The position numbers and the translations under genes are program-made. From contig NC_135119.1 in assembly GCF_050908995.1 (NCBI RefSeq), positions 23,341,001 to 23,405,000 of the forward strand: a stretch of DNA of 64,000 nt, in the 5' to 3' direction. The DNA is from Andrena cerasifolii (taxonomy: Eukaryota > Arthropoda > Insecta > Hymenoptera > Andrenidae). The notes beneath the pieces are model-generated. The model worked only from the letters and a program-made list of their open reading frames with translations, was not told where the DNA came from and ran no database searches. Shown in pieces: positions 10,672 to 22,899 of this stretch (positions within the stretch are counted from its first letter, which is position 1; each line of letters begins with the position of its first letter).

Positions 10672-13600
10672 ACTAATTTTGAATCTATTTACGACTATAC
10701 TAACGTATTATTATAATATATAAATATAAAATACAGAAGCTTAAGAAATTTCTCGAAATCTACTCTGCGTGCGAAGTGTGTTAAGAAATAACTATTTCCA
10801 CCTAACGATTTTCAATTTTCTATAATAATGATTTTTCTCTTTTCTTTTGCTTTTTAATGACACTAATAATAAAGCTTAAAAACAAATCAAATTCGCGTTA
10901 CTGTTGAGCTACTGGGCATGGCCGGGCACTGGTATGTTTACCTCACTCTCCCCTCGCTGAATTCATCCACAAAGTCATGCAATGAAACACGAAACGCGAG
11001 CTGAATAATTAATCAGCGGTAATCAATCAGCTGATTAATAAGTAATCTTAGCCTAGAGGTGATCCGTAGGTTGGATTTCAGGTCCAGTTACGCGACGTTC
11101 CGTTTGCGTAACAGATAATTATTCGGCGATATCCTCGGCGCGGAATTTCGATATTTTCGAGCTCGCCGCTCGAGCGTTTTTATTTAAAGAGAACACTGTT
11201 ATGTAACGCGCCTCGAACGAACCGCGAATCCAGTTGGAGTTTCATGAAACTTTTTGCAGACACGCTCCGATCAGCGTGGAAAGTTGCACCGGCGAAATCA
11301 ACGCGTTGTTTTCTGCTCCACAAACGCTCGGGGCAGCAAACATTTTTTTTTACAATAAAAACTCATCGTGGAAGATCTTCAGCGGGTAACGCGCGAAATT
11401 ATTAAAAGCAAAACTGTTCGTTCCAGATTCCGTGTTACGAGGTGTATCACTTCTGTTCCGAATAGCAGCCCCCCGCGATACTGAACGAATCCCGGTGGAA
11501 ATATTAATTATCGATGGGCACGGTGCCGCATCGATGCACTCTCATTTCTCCTTGCTCCTCGGTTCAACGAACCGATGCATCGATGATAACGATCGAAAGC
11601 AGAGAGGCTTGAATCGGAGAGGATGAAAGACCGTATGAATGAAGACTGGCACTCGTTCATTCGTTCGCTTTAACAGCGTTACTTTCGCGAGCACGGGGCC
11701 AACCGCGTAAAGCCACCGTCGCGGTTTCACCTTTCAAATTATTGCACCCGATGCTCTACAAGTAACACTAAAATTAGACCGAGTCTCTGTGCAATATCTG
11801 AGCAGGAGGTTCGAAAACGATTCGCGGTATTTGTGATACCGAAACTTTTATAACAATTAATTGCCCACGCGAGCATGCCAGGCGAGTATGCACTTGAACT
11901 TTGTTTCTTCTGCTTCCTTTTTTTTTCCAGTTTTTATTTGCCGCTGTTAATTAAATCGCCGAGGATGAATGGGACGGTTAAGAATGGAACTTATCGGATT
12001 TCTATAACGAGGCTGATCTTCGTTTGGAAATAATAAAGGCAGCTGAATGATTGAACGTCACGTCCGGTTTCCGGCCGCGCGTTCAAGGCAGAAAATTGCC
12101 CCCCTGCCCACCGCGCCTCTGTCGCTCTGCTACAAATCCACGCGCGAGCGAGGGACAATCGGCGATTAATCGGATCGCGAGCAGCTCGGAATGCATAATT
12201 GCGAAACTCCGCTGAAAGGAGATCGCCTGGCCGTTTCACTTTGAGAACGAGAGTGCGATACCGTACGTTGCTCCGAAAGTATAAATCTTCGCCGTACGAG
12301 CGGCTACCTTTCCTTCCTGTTAATTAAGAGGAGCACAGTCGCTCGGAATTTCTTAATTCTTGCGATACCGAGCGATCATTAACGTGCGCCTCCTCGGCGC
12401 ACCGTTTCTACTCGCGCTGCTGTATTGATTTATAACTTCCGTGAATGGCGCAGTGCACTCACAGAGCTTTCGAGCAATCCCTAGGCTTTTTGGAAATAAA
12501 GGGGCCAGCCACGTTTGTTCGAAATTTTTTTTGAAAACTTTCTCCGTGCACGTCTAATCGCAGGTAAGTGGAATATCATCCTTTCGCCAATTATGAACGT
12601 CACTGCTCGATTTCGTGATCCGTTCGAAGCAGAAGTTAACAGTTACATCTGTTCATCGATTCCCTGTTAGAGGCCGTGACGTTATTCCGAATGAAAAGCC
12701 CACCGATAACATCGTTACCGGAAATCGTATAGGATTTCTGATTATTCCGCGGTATTAGCGAGCTTCCCGTTATCTCGTCAGCATCGCGAGATTTCCAATC
12801 AACTCGTTCCCTTCATCACTGACAACAGATGGGTTATAACTGACTTGGATCAACGTGTTGTATCGAATTTGGACGTTATCAGAGATCCACGTTGAAGGAA
12901 TCTTCATTCATATCCTATAAATACCCCGGACCGTGGTATTCCTCGTGCCGTTCGTTAAACAAATACCAGCCTGAAGCTCGCGATACTTTTGGAGGCTACG
13001 ACCCACCTGGAATAACAAAGAGAGATCCCGGGGCGTCTTCGCGAAGGTGAAGAAACGATTGGTTCGCTCCTCCGGCAGTGTTTCAAACGGACACGGGGCG
13101 CAAAGGTTGTAACCGGCAGGCATCGATCTCCTATTGTTCTATTGGAAGGAAGACGAGGCATAGGCCAGGGGCAAACAGAAGTGTACGGTTTCTGCGAAAC
13201 GTCTGAAGGATAGGAAGGGGCTCCGTGGAAGAAACCCGGGGTCCAGGGACCCACTTCTCCGAATCGGCATTTAAACGTTCATCCGGCTTCCCTCTTGGGA
13301 CCCCTAGGTCGTTACTTCCGCCACGACGATGCCTACTCCGCATTGTTTCCTCATACCAGTTTCGGGGGACAGTTAGCCCGAAGGAAGGAAACATTTTTGG
13401 CACTTCCCGTCCACGGCCGGAAGCTAAATTTACATTTGCTTCTACCTAGAGGTGGCCAGCTAACGTAACTGCCAATCCACGAGGGAAAGCAGATTCGCTA
13501 GCGACTATCTTCCTTTACTGAATTTAACCCTGTCGGTGATCTACTGATACTCCTCGCCTATGTGGCAGATACGAAACAAAGTTTAAAGTCACCCTAGCGA

Positions 13601-13685
13601 CCTAGCCAAAAAATTTATACGATGTAAATCTACCTAGAAGACTGCACAGAAAGCATCCGAACGACCTTCTCCCGCAACATCATGC
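10672..13685. other. No gene seen
   Basis: About 3 kb of mixed DNA. From about 11,050 it is moderately GC-rich with scattered open frames up to 99 codons (for example 12,955-13,254 minus) that overlap one another on both strands, the pattern of chance frames. No domain, splice chain or RNA gene was recognised. Confidence 0.5.
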
Positions 13686-13693
13686 GTTGTAAC

Positions 13694-14451
13694 CAGGGCT
13701 TGAATGGGTTTTGAAAATAACTGTTTCAAACTGTTATATAAAGGTTCTGAGTGAAAGAGTTATGAAGAACCTTTATTCGGAATAACTGTTATAGAGAACC
13801 TAAATATCAGACTATATAAGTTACGGTTCCTATATAGCTCTATAACTTCTATTTTTTAGGTTTTATAACTTTTATTTCTTGGGTTCTATATAAGTTACAA
13901 AGCGGTTATAGAACCGATTCTTGTAACGATTGTACAGAATTTTAGAGTTTTTACTTATTTACAATGATTTTTAAACAATTTGGTTACACAGAGTAATCTA
14001 TAGTTGTAATATGTTGTGATTTCATTTACTATAAAAATCTGTACAATCGTTACAAGAATCGGTTCTATAACCGCTCTGTAACTTATTTAGAACCTAAAAA
14101 ATAAAAGTTATAGAACCTAAAAAATAAAAGTTATAGAACCTAAAAAATTAAAGTTACAGAACCTAAAAAATAAAAGTTATAGAACCTAAAAAATAAAAGT
14201 TATAGAACCTAAAAAATAAAAGTTATAGAACCTAAAAAATAAAAGTTATAGAACCTAAAAAATAAAGGTTATAGAACCTAAAAAATAAAGGTTATAGAAC
14301 CTAAAAAATAAAAGTTATAGAGCTATATAGAAACCGTAACTTATACTTATATAGTCTGATATTTAGGTTCTTTATAACGGTTATTCCGAATAAAGGTTCT
14401 TCATAACTCTTTCAAGAACCAAAATCTTTATAATAACGGTTTCAAGCCCTG
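13694..14451. mobile_element. hAT-like foldback element with internal 23-bp array
   Basis: The ends are cagggcttgaatgggttttg and the complementary ggtttcaagccctg, a hAT-type CAG... terminus. The flanking 8-mers gttgtaac (13,686-13,693) and gttataac (14,452-14,459) match at 7 of 8 positions. The arms are long: the gaataaaggttcttcataac segment on the right pairs with gttatgaagaacctttattc on the left. The right arm holds a 23-bp tandem array (separate entry), while the left arm has only 2-3 degenerate inverted units. It has no coding capacity. Confidence 0.85.
14091..14320. repeat. 23-bp tandem repeat, 10 copies
   Basis: The unit aacctaaaaaataaaagtta plus tag starts at 14091, 14114, 14137, 14160, 14183, 14206, 14229, 14252, 14275 and 14298. 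Substitutions are few (ttaaa for ataaa, ggtta for agtta). The array is confined to one arm of the surrounding hAT-like foldback element. Confidence 0.9.
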
Positions 14452-14459
14452 GTTATAAC

Positions 14460-15715
14460 TCCCGAAGAGATGCTTCCTAATGAGAAAGCATCTATGTGAT
14501 ATAAACCCACGATACAGCTAAACCAATTTACCGAATGTCCTTGCAGGACAAATTCTAAAGGTTCTCGGAGATTAATAATAAAAAAAAAAATTAATTATAC
14601 TCATTGATTATTCGTATCGTTAAACCATTAAATAGAATTTTATCACGTGGCTATTCGCAATATTTTACTTTTTTTTTTACACTAGTTCTCACTCTCTCGG
14701 GCTGCCATTCCATAAGTATATTCTCAATCACATATCCCTTCAGCTATCAATCTCCTGCGCTTTAAATTCTCCCGTACAGAGCTCGGCGCGAAATTACGGC
14801 GCGGGTATTCTCCACGATCGAGTAGCGTTCTCTAAATTCTGCATCCTCGCACCTCCACTAGTGCCTCGGCGAGGGATCGGGGTAAGTTTTATCGACACGC
14901 AAGAAACGAAGCTTCGAATAAGTAAGCTAATTATAACCCGTCGACTCCCCGCGATCGACCGCTCTATCTTCTGCCCGAAGATAAAGAAACAGCAGCGCGG
15001 GCGTTGTGCCGTCTGCCGGGCGCCCCTTTCGCGCCCAAGGACTTTGCGTCATTTATTTCCCAAGCAGGCCGAGACTACGGCAATGGGGTATGAGTCAGGA
15101 GTAAGCGTAACGCTCATTGTCGGCGATGGAATCACCGAGAGAAAATATAATTAAGCCGTGCGAGAAGGATGCTCGAGCGCGACGATCGAGCGGATCAACG
15201 GTCGTGAGACGGATCCACCCTCGTGGGAACCGTAAACGCGCTCCGAAATTACCTACGCAACTCCTCTTCTTTTATATTCTCCATTTTTTTTTTCAAGCCA
15301 GAAAGGAACGTGAGAGACGGGAATCACGGATCGGCGAGCCTCGTTCGAAAGAAAGACGGGACACGTGTTTCTGGAAGGAACGTTCCTATCCTCGTCGGAA
15401 TTCCGTCCTAACGACCATCCGTTTCCTCTATCCGCGCATAATTCATTGGCCACTCGAAATCCTCGGCGGGTGCATTTAGCACGTCCTCCTATAGACTAGA
15501 GTGAGGTAACAGCTCGCAGAGGATAAAAGCTCGCACCATGCGAATTTCATTGCTTGAGTTGTGGCAGTTACCAATGGTGATTGACAGTCAATTGTCAATT
15601 AAGGTAGAGTCACCAGTGTCGAATCGTGTAGCTGTGCTTATAGTTAGTCCTGGTGTATTATTCTCATTTTTAGGAATCAATATTATTCCTATAAATTGGT
15701 CAGTAAATATTTTAA
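14460..15715. other. No gene seen
   Basis: AT-rich to about 14,700, then GC-richer. Overlapping frames of 62-120 codons on both strands (14,861-15,479) are Arg-rich and unrecognised. The 65-codon frame at 15,538 runs into the neighbouring MITE. Confidence 0.5.
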
Positions 15716-15719
15716 TTAA

Positions 15720-16085
15720 GGGGTCGTTCTGGTAATCACGCCGCAAAATTCGGCAACATTCAAGTTTTTTTTTCTCAGCGAATACAATGAGTAACAGTGT
15801 CAATTTTTTTTCATTTATTAAGCTACTTGTAATGTATACGGAACAATTTTTTAAATATACTTTTATACTATACTCCCGCCAGGGAAGTATTTCTTTTCCA
15901 AGGCGCGATTTTGAGCTCCAGATAACATTGAAAAAACACAATTAAAAGTGTATTTAAAAAATTGTTCCGTATACATTACAAGTAGCTTAATAAATGAAAA
16001 AAAATTACATTGTTATTCATTGTATTCACTGAGAAAAAAGCCTGAATGTTGCCGAATTTTGCGGCGTGATTACCAGAATGACCCC
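15720..16085. mobile_element. TTAA-target foldback MITE, family D
   Basis: The 366-bp element is flanked by TTAA on both sides (15,716-15,719 and 16,086-16,089). The left end ggggtcgttctggtaatcac is mirrored by gtgattaccagaatgacccc. The arms are long and nearly identical, sharing cgccgcaaaattcggcaaca and gtatacggaacaatttttta. The TTAA target suggests a piggyBac-type transposase drove it. A partial relative ends at 10,667. Confidence 0.85.
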
Positions 16086-16189
16086 TTAATACGTCGTCTG
16101 AGAGAGCTGAAATTCTTCTATTCAAAAGTACTAATAGAAGTTTTAAGTTCTCCTCACAGATAACAGGATCGATTAAACAATGGAAAAGT

Positions 16190-16548
16190 AGCCGTGGGGG
16201 TAAGAGTTCGCACAATGCAGTGGAGCAAGAGTTCGAATGCAAACTCCCCCATTTAAAAATCAGCTTGAAGCAAATGAAGCATTAAAAGGAAAGTCTGAAT
16301 GCGAACGCGCAAAGAAATAATTAGAAAAGCAAACAAAAATCCAAAAAATAACATCTACCTCTGAAAAATTTTGAACGGAACAAAACAAATCGTTTCCAAA
16401 AAGAGAATAGCCCAATCATCAACGTCTATGGACAAAATAATTTGTCCTGCGTGTGGAGAAGAATACGCTGATCCTCCAGAAGACTGATGCCTGCGCAAAC
16501 TACGAAGGTGGAGGTAATGCTATGTGCTATTACCGTTGCCATGATTAA
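16190..16548 (+). pseudogene. Decayed transposase C-terminal tail (CPxC...CHD end)
   Basis: Reading frames on the plus strand give a Lys/Glu-rich stretch (NEALKGKSECERAKK), then MDKIICPACGEEYADPPED (16,428-16,484), and in another frame CANYEGGGNAMCYYRCHD followed by a stop (16,546-16,548). This is the PHD-like CxxC tail found at the end of many insect pogo/Tigger DDE transposases. The middle part (usually WIQC..C..WWH) is missing, and a stop follows PPED, so it is a broken copy. No catalytic domain is visible upstream. The family assignment rests on motif memory. Confidence 0.6.
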
Positions 16549-17184
16549 AAAAAAATTAATTGTAAACTATTAGTCGTTTTGCTATATTACCACAACTATT
16601 GTATGTAGGAAAATAAAACACTTTTGTGAACATTTCTCGTTGCGTTCTTTTACCCCATAACATGCGAACTTTTGCCCCACGTATCGGGTAAAAGTTCGCG
16701 TTTCACACTTGTTGGAAATATTTATTTTATATATGTTGTGACAGGTAAATTTACACGAAGTCACTGCCTATCGAATAATAAGGGATAGTAATTATTTCTT
16801 GCACAATGATATGAGTGTAATACCAAGGATTTTAGGGAAGTCTAAACTTTAAGTGCGCAGTCTTACTTCACTCTACTCTAATCCCGTGCACGCATGCACG
16901 CTACACCGCCTCCTTTGTGTCCCTCTCTCAATGAGACGCGAGCCCCGGGCACTTCGGATCATTTCTGTATCGAACTGTTCGACGTTTCGAAATTGGCTTG
17001 GTGGAGTAGCTTCAGGTTCGGTATGAGTCTGACTTTAATCAGTTTCAACAGAGATGTGATTTCTATCAAACCAGTGAATAGAGCAAGAAGAATGCTGTTT
17101 GTTCTTGCACACTCATAGGAGCTCGCCATGCGTCACTCGCCATGCAAGATATCGTGTAAAAATAATATATAAAAACAAATTTTA
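16549..17184. other. No gene seen; short repeated motif
   Basis: The motif gggtaaaagttcgc and its relatives (gcgaacttttgcccc, gggggtaagagttcgc) occur at about 16,195, 16,663 and 16,685 in both orientations around the transposase remnant. They may be degraded ends of the same element. No coding region is supported. Confidence 0.4.
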
Positions 17185-17500
17185 TGTTAAACGATTTTAT
17201 TAAAAATGCAGTAAAAATTAAATTAAAATGCACTAAAAAATGAAAAATAATTATTTTCTTGTACTACAATTTTGATGGTGTTAATATCACTTTAAATAAA
17301 ATCGCGGGGCACCATGTGCAACCAGAAGTTGAAGTATTAAAGTGATTCATATCCTGTTATGAAATATCTCGTGCCCCACGATTTTATTTAAAGTGATATT
17401 AACACCATCAAAATTGTAGTACAAGAAAATAATTATTTATTATTTTTTAGTGCATTTTAATTCAGTTTTTACTGCGTTTTTAATAAAATCGTTTATCATA
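17185..17500. mobile_element. Foldback MITE, family E copy 1
   Basis: Two arms of about 120 bp are inverted copies: aaacgattttattaaaaatg at the left, and the complement ending aataaaatcgttt at the right. Both share ttgatggtgttaatatcact and ttattttcttgtactacaat. The centre is about 17,303-17,375. The segment aaaatgcacta...aataatta is shared with the element at 47,039-48,132. A third partial piece (aaaaataattattttcgtgt) lies at 17,643. The exact ends are uncertain. Confidence 0.7.
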
Positions 17501-17639
17501 ATTTTTTTTTAATATATTTTTTATTTTCTAGTTTTTAGTGTTTGTAGGTTTATATTTCACAGCTCTGACTTCTTTACAAATACCTTTTATTGCCGTATAC
17601 AGTTTAACAGTTTGCTTAAACGATGCAGTGCTGCAGTCA

Positions 17640-18020
17640 CTAAAAAATAATTATTTTCGTGTACTACAACTTCGATGGTGATATGCTACGAACGCCTGCA
17701 AAGTTTGTTTTACTGTTCGTACATACGTGACGGATCATTTCTCGATATATTGTGTATTTTCGGTAATCTTTTTCGGTAGGCTTTTTGTCGTTCTCGTACA
17801 GAACGCGAGTGGCTGATTGCAAGTCGCTTGGATTTGTGGTTATGGGTTATATTTATTGATGACTGGGTAATTTGTTCACCCCCTCGGGTTAATTTTCTTT
17901 GTTAAATATTGCATTGTCATCCAAACTACGCACGCCTGCAAAGTTTCAAGACAATTGGACAGTTGGAAGTGGGTTGAATTTGAGTTGCCAGATTTGAACC
18001 ATACAAACAAACAAACAGAG
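17640..18020 (+). mobile_element. Degraded repeat fragments with retroposon-like tail
   Basis: A piece of family E (17,640-17,680) is followed by acgcctgcaaagttt, which recurs at 17,932. The second occurrence continues into caagacaattggacagttgg and ends in catacaaacaaacaaacaga. That tail resembles the 3' ends of dispersed insect repeats, like the one at 2,621-2,840. No coding part is present. Confidence 0.4.
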
Positions 18021-19993
18021 GATCGAAGCTGAATAAAATCGTTCAAATATACCTACTGTATCTGAGATAGAGGACGCCACCGTTATTCCTGATAAACGTA
18101 AAGGAAATATCGGAGGGAAAGTGGGAGGCAGCCAAAGTGGGTGTAATTCGAGACGCAATTTCTGCGAGGCATGATGAGCCGGTGGGAGTTGCGTGATATC
18201 GTAAATAGTGGTAACGGTAACGGTCTATTCACTGTACGCCACTCGGGCCAGGACGAGTGAGTCACCGTTCGTAATTTTATTCCGAGCAATTATTCGTTTT
18301 ACCCCCGAGTACGAGCGCCGGACACCGGGGCTATATTCTCCAAGTGAAGCGGAAGCACGCCCACGCGTCTAGCGAAAAGGCTTCGTTCGTTAGGCCGCTC
18401 TCCTCTTCCGCTGCAACGCCATACGCGCCGACCTGCCCGCGGAGGGTGAATACTCGCAATTAGTGACTAATTAGCGACGCGCGTGTTACGATTATGTGCG
18501 CTGTAAACGAGCGGTGCGTGCCGATTGCCCAGCTGATGCCAGCTGTATGCGTCGATTCCAGTAATAATTCTCAGGATCCACGCAGCCTCGCAGTGCCGCG
18601 GTACAAATCGCTTCGCATGAATCTGAAATGTTAAAGGGGGATAACACGCGAGGGTGAGGTACATTAAAGTGGCAGGTCGCTTAGTTTACCTCTTTGCATT
18701 AAGAAAAGAGGATGATCACGGAAATACTATAACTTTAAAGGACAAGCAGCATCGGTCGTAAGGGTGTTTACGTTCCCTTCCAGGAAGAGTCGTTAAAATA
18801 TAAGCCAAGCAGGTATCGAAGCAACTCATCTCCGTTTACTCTCGTTTCGTGATTAAAATGTCTGTGGCCGGGTGACCAAAGGAGCTGAAACGAAGTCGAA
18901 GCTCCACGGAACGCGCAGGATCGTCCGCGTTTCGCGGGGGGCTAAGAGCAATCCCCGTAGTGCGCGGCATTTCGCCCCGATATTTGTGGCGGACGTGCGG
19001 TCGCGAACAATGGGCAATTTGGAGCGAGAAAATTCGCGATGGAAAAAGGGGGACAGAAACGTGGATGAAAATAAACAGTCGTTGGTCCCTGCGTTGCTGA
19101 GGGATGGAGGGGGGCCGGCCGATGAAGGGGAAACGGCGGGGAGCAGGGTGAAGAGGGTGGCGGGGACAGAGAGGGAGCGAGAGGGAGCGAGAGTGAAGGT
19201 GAGGGAGAGGGAGGGTTGTGGAAGAAAAAGCGAGAGAGGGAGAGAGAGTGTGTCGGTTGCTCGATAAAGAGAAACGTCAACCCTGCGCATACGCATTGCG
19301 AATATCCGAGGTAGGTATCTTCAATGGGCTGGTTGCCCATTCGCATCCGCTGCAGGGGTAGAGCTCTTTCATTGAGCGGCTCCGTTACTTCCGCTTTCCG
19401 TTCATGCGTCACCCTCTCCTCCATCTTTCTCTTCCCCTACGATCCACCCTCCTTTGCTGCAACTTTTCTATCCACCTTTCAACGACAGCCGCCTGCGTGC
19501 TGCCTCTCCTTCGCTTTGCTAATTCCAGTTGATAATAGGGGTGACATATTCGCATTGGGAGATCGACAGGATACGAGTACAATCCTAAAGGAGAAGCGAG
19601 AAGGACGAGACAGAAATATTCCTTCTTTTGAAAGAAGAAGAAAAAGTGAAGTGTAAGAATTCCTTGGGGGATGATTGTACTGATTCTTTAATAGCTTCAG
19701 GCAACAACAATGATGCCTCGCCGAGGATCTTTAATTAGTGCTTGATCAGCAGAGAGATACACGGAAAGCAAGAAGAGTTTCTACATCACCGTTTGTTCTC
19801 ACGCAGACAATTGCCGCGATGTGAGTCAACTCGGTGTAATAACCCACCGTGATTAATATTTCATTAAAATGGATACCATTGGATAACACCGGCACCGTTA
19901 GCGTGCATCATTGGAAGCATAATTTCTTCACTGAAGCTCGTGGAAGAAGTTGCCTCACTCTACTTCTTCAAACACTCACCTGCCTGTCCTCTC
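18021..19993. other. No gene seen; purine-rich tract
   Basis: About 19,090-19,260 is strongly purine-biased on the plus strand (gagagggagcgagaggg and similar). This creates long open frames on both strands (131 codons plus; 147 and 160 codons minus) whose translations are Arg/Glu/Gly or Ser/Leu/Pro-rich low complexity. I treat these as compositional. The rest is unremarkable. Confidence 0.45.
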
Positions 19994-19997
19994 TTAA

Positions 19998-20674
19998 GGG
20001 GTTATACCTAGTTAGGAGGCCGAAAAGGGGGGAATTTTTTTTTAAATAGCGGAAGCATATATTTTTACAGAACTTTTTGCACTTAAAAGAGCAACATTTA
20101 GAGAACATTTGGTAATTTTCTTGTAGAAAAATATTTACATTTATCATAAAAATACAACGACATCCGAGAAGCCTTTTTAAAAACAGTGAGCAAGATATCT
20201 CAAAAACTACTGCGCCAATCTTTCTGAAATTTTGTGGGCTTATTTTTCGTAAAAAATTGTACTGAATGCCGCAAGAATTTTTTTTCAATGTATAGTTTCG
20301 ATTATATCAACGAAAAATGTCTTCATGGTTATCACTAATGACCGTTTTTCGCTGATAAAACCAAAACTATACAATAGAGGGAAAAACCTCCGTCATTCAA
20401 TAGAATTTTATATAAAGAATAAGCCCACATAATTTCAGAAAGATTGGCGCAGTAGTTTTTGAGATATCTTGCTCACCGTTTTTAACAAGGCTTCTTGGAT
20501 GTCGTTGTATTTTTATTATAAACGTAAATATTTTTCTCCAAAAAAATTACCAAATGTTCTTTAAATATTGCTCTTTTAATCGCAAAAAGTTCCGTAAAAA
20601 TATATGCTTCCGCTTTTTCAAAAAAAATTCACAAACATTCGCCTCTTTTTGGCCTCCTGGCTAGGCATAACCCC
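19998..20674. mobile_element. TTAA-target foldback MITE, family F copy 1
   Basis: The 677-bp element lies between TTAA and TTAA (19,994-19,997; 20,675-20,678). The left end is ggggttatacctagttagga and the right end is the complement, ggctaggcataacccc. The arms are about 300 bp and include gtgagcaagatatctcaaaa and its complement. A diverged copy sits in the dehydrogenase intron (35,395-36,104). piggyBac-type mobilisation is inferred from TTAA. Confidence 0.85.
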
Positions 20675-20678
20675 TTAA

Positions 20679-21883
20679 GTGATGATCATCTCGATATTAA
20701 GATTTCTTATCAGATACTTAAGGTTTGCCCGAATTTACCACGAATCCATCGACTCCCAGAGCGCCTAAAGGGTGGAGAACCTACAAAGCATTTTTTTGAC
20801 ATCGATAACAGATAACACAACTAATTATAGACAGCTACCGCAGCCTTCCCCCAATATTCCCGCCCTAGTGCGCACAACTACTCGCAGAACCGTTCCGTAG
20901 ACCGCTCATCCCCATTCGCGAGCGCCGTAAGGGTCGCTCCGGCTCACCCGAGCGGATTCGTTGACTCCGTTTCGCGTGCACGCGACATCCGTCCGCTGCC
21001 TTTCATCCTTCTCCTGTGTCAAACAGCGGGAATTGAAAAAGCGCGGGACAAAGGGGTAGCAGCGTGCAAAGTAATCTGCGCGCGACGGGAAAGGAAATTT
21101 ATCGACGAAGCGGGGAGGAACGGGGAGGAGGGAGGAGAATGGAGTAGAGAGGCAACTCGCGACCTCGACGTTTATTTCTCACCGCTGGGGAATTTATCGT
21201 CGCCCTTTTATATCTCTCTGCCTCCGCGACGCCGCTCTTGCCCCCTAGCAACAACCCCTGCTTAGTAATTACAAGCTCGAGGAGAAACGATGAGGAACGA
21301 TTCACAGAAAGGAAGACCGGCGCTTTCCAACCCCGCTCGCGGCACGAGTCCTGCAAGTCCTCGTGGCAACGTCGACATCGACTTCGTAACTGTAAATTCC
21401 GCGGATGTTGGCCTCGACAATTCTAACTTTTTTTATCGAAATACAATTCGACCATAGATTTCTAGCCCTTCTAGTGTGAATTATTTTTAAATAGGTGAGC
21501 TAGTGGCAGATCCCCTTAAAGCTGTTCAACTTTTCGCGCCCTTGGTCGTAGTTTAAAACGATAGGGGTGATTAATTTTATCCCCCGATTCAAAGTGCTTG
21601 CAGTGCAAACACGAATAAATGAGTAGCGAATAAGTGGTGAAAGTCGAGAGCATTTCTACTGGACGCATCGGAGAATTGGCAATTCTGCTTGTTATCGAGC
21701 AGGTCCTCGATACGGACATTAATTACGCAGGAATTTAATTACCATCACGTGCACGACGCCACGGAGCGCTGTTATATTATTAACAAGCCAAATACTTTTC
21801 GCTTTTATTTAGAATAGTTTCACAAGTATTCGATGGGAACAGAAAATGCTTGAATATTTCGTGGATTCGTTTGATTTTTAAAC
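20679..21883. other. No gene seen
   Basis: GC-rich between about 20,840 and 21,420, with overlapping Arg-rich frames (85 codons minus, 62 plus). No domain is recognised and no splice chain could be built. Confidence 0.5.
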
Positions 21884-21886
21884 CAA

Positions 21887-22317
21887 CAAGCGAACATCCC
21901 GAACCCGGAAATTCAAAAAATTTTGAAACTTTGTGAATATGTAGGGAATTTCCTCCTGATTACAACGGAATTTTTGTTTGCTGCCCAAATTCACTCTCGG
22001 GGGGTGTAATTGACCCCTGAAAATCCGGTTATTTTCCGATTTTGTGTTATAACTCGTGAACTGTAAAATAACTGTTTTACCAAATGATAGATCTAATTAA
22101 AAGAAGTAACTTTTGTCTTGAAACTTTGTTTCTATCTCTTACAGTTCCCGAGTTATAACACAAAATCGACAAATAGCCGAATTTTCAGGGGCTAATTTCA
22201 CCCCCTTCGAGTGAATTTGGGCAGCGAACAAAAATTGCGTGTAACCAGGAGGAAATCCCCTACAAATTCACAAAGTTTCAGAATTTTTTGAATTCTCGGG
22301 TTCGGAATCTTCCCTTG
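21887..22317. mobile_element. Foldback MITE, family A copy 2 (3-bp TSD CAA)
   Basis: The ends are caagcgaacatcccgaaccc and ttcggaatcttcccttg, with CAA on both flanks (21,884-21,886; 22,318-22,320). The interior matches the copy at 4,771-5,133 (gaaactttgtgaatatg, ttttgtgttataactcgtga, agaagtaacttttgtcttga) but is more complete at 431 bp. Both arms keep the caaattcact block that copy 1 lost from its right side. Confidence 0.8.
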
Positions 22318-22516
22318 CAAGACAGAACACATGACTGCCAATTAATTAAATATAAAACCTGCATCGTCCCAAGGAGAGAAATTCAATGTATCCCTGTAGA
22401 AAAGGCCCAGCTGCCTTCGTATTTAAAATTCTACATGCGACTTGGTGTTTTCAAGAGACGACAAGGAAAGACACGACTGCAGTAGGAGATCTTGACCTAC
22501 GTCAAATGGCAATCAA

Positions 22517-22536
22517 TCTCTCTCTCTCTCTCTCTC
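22517..22536. repeat. (TC)10 microsatellite
   Basis: A pure run of ten TC dinucleotides, in a gene-free stretch (22,321-22,899) that otherwise shows nothing recognisable. Confidence 0.9.
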
Positions 22537-22899
22537 GAATTAGCGTTTGCCGAGCTTTCAATGAACGACCCCGGCGCAAGGGGGTGGCGCGAGGGGAAAT
22601 ATGAACTGAAATCTCTGGGCTGACCTACTTCAGGGAGTGGTGACGTCGACTGGTCCATTCACCTTGCGTTTCTTTCAGCAAAGACGCGCCACAGCGCTTG
22701 TTTCCAGCGAAAATTCGATAATGCACTTCAACGTGTACCATGCAATAGCCTCATTTAATTATCTGCTCTGGATAAAGAGATTACAACAAACAACATACTT
22801 CGCCTTTATCCCCGTAAACTATACACTCTGAAACATAAAATAAATATAAAATAAATCCCTCTAAATATAAAATAAAATAAATATCATGTATACTACATA

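Noticed and set aside
18853..19424. Long frames on both strands (131-160 codons)
   Set aside because: They come from a purine-rich tract; the translations are low-complexity Arg/Glu/Gly or Ser/Leu/Pro with no start context or domain.
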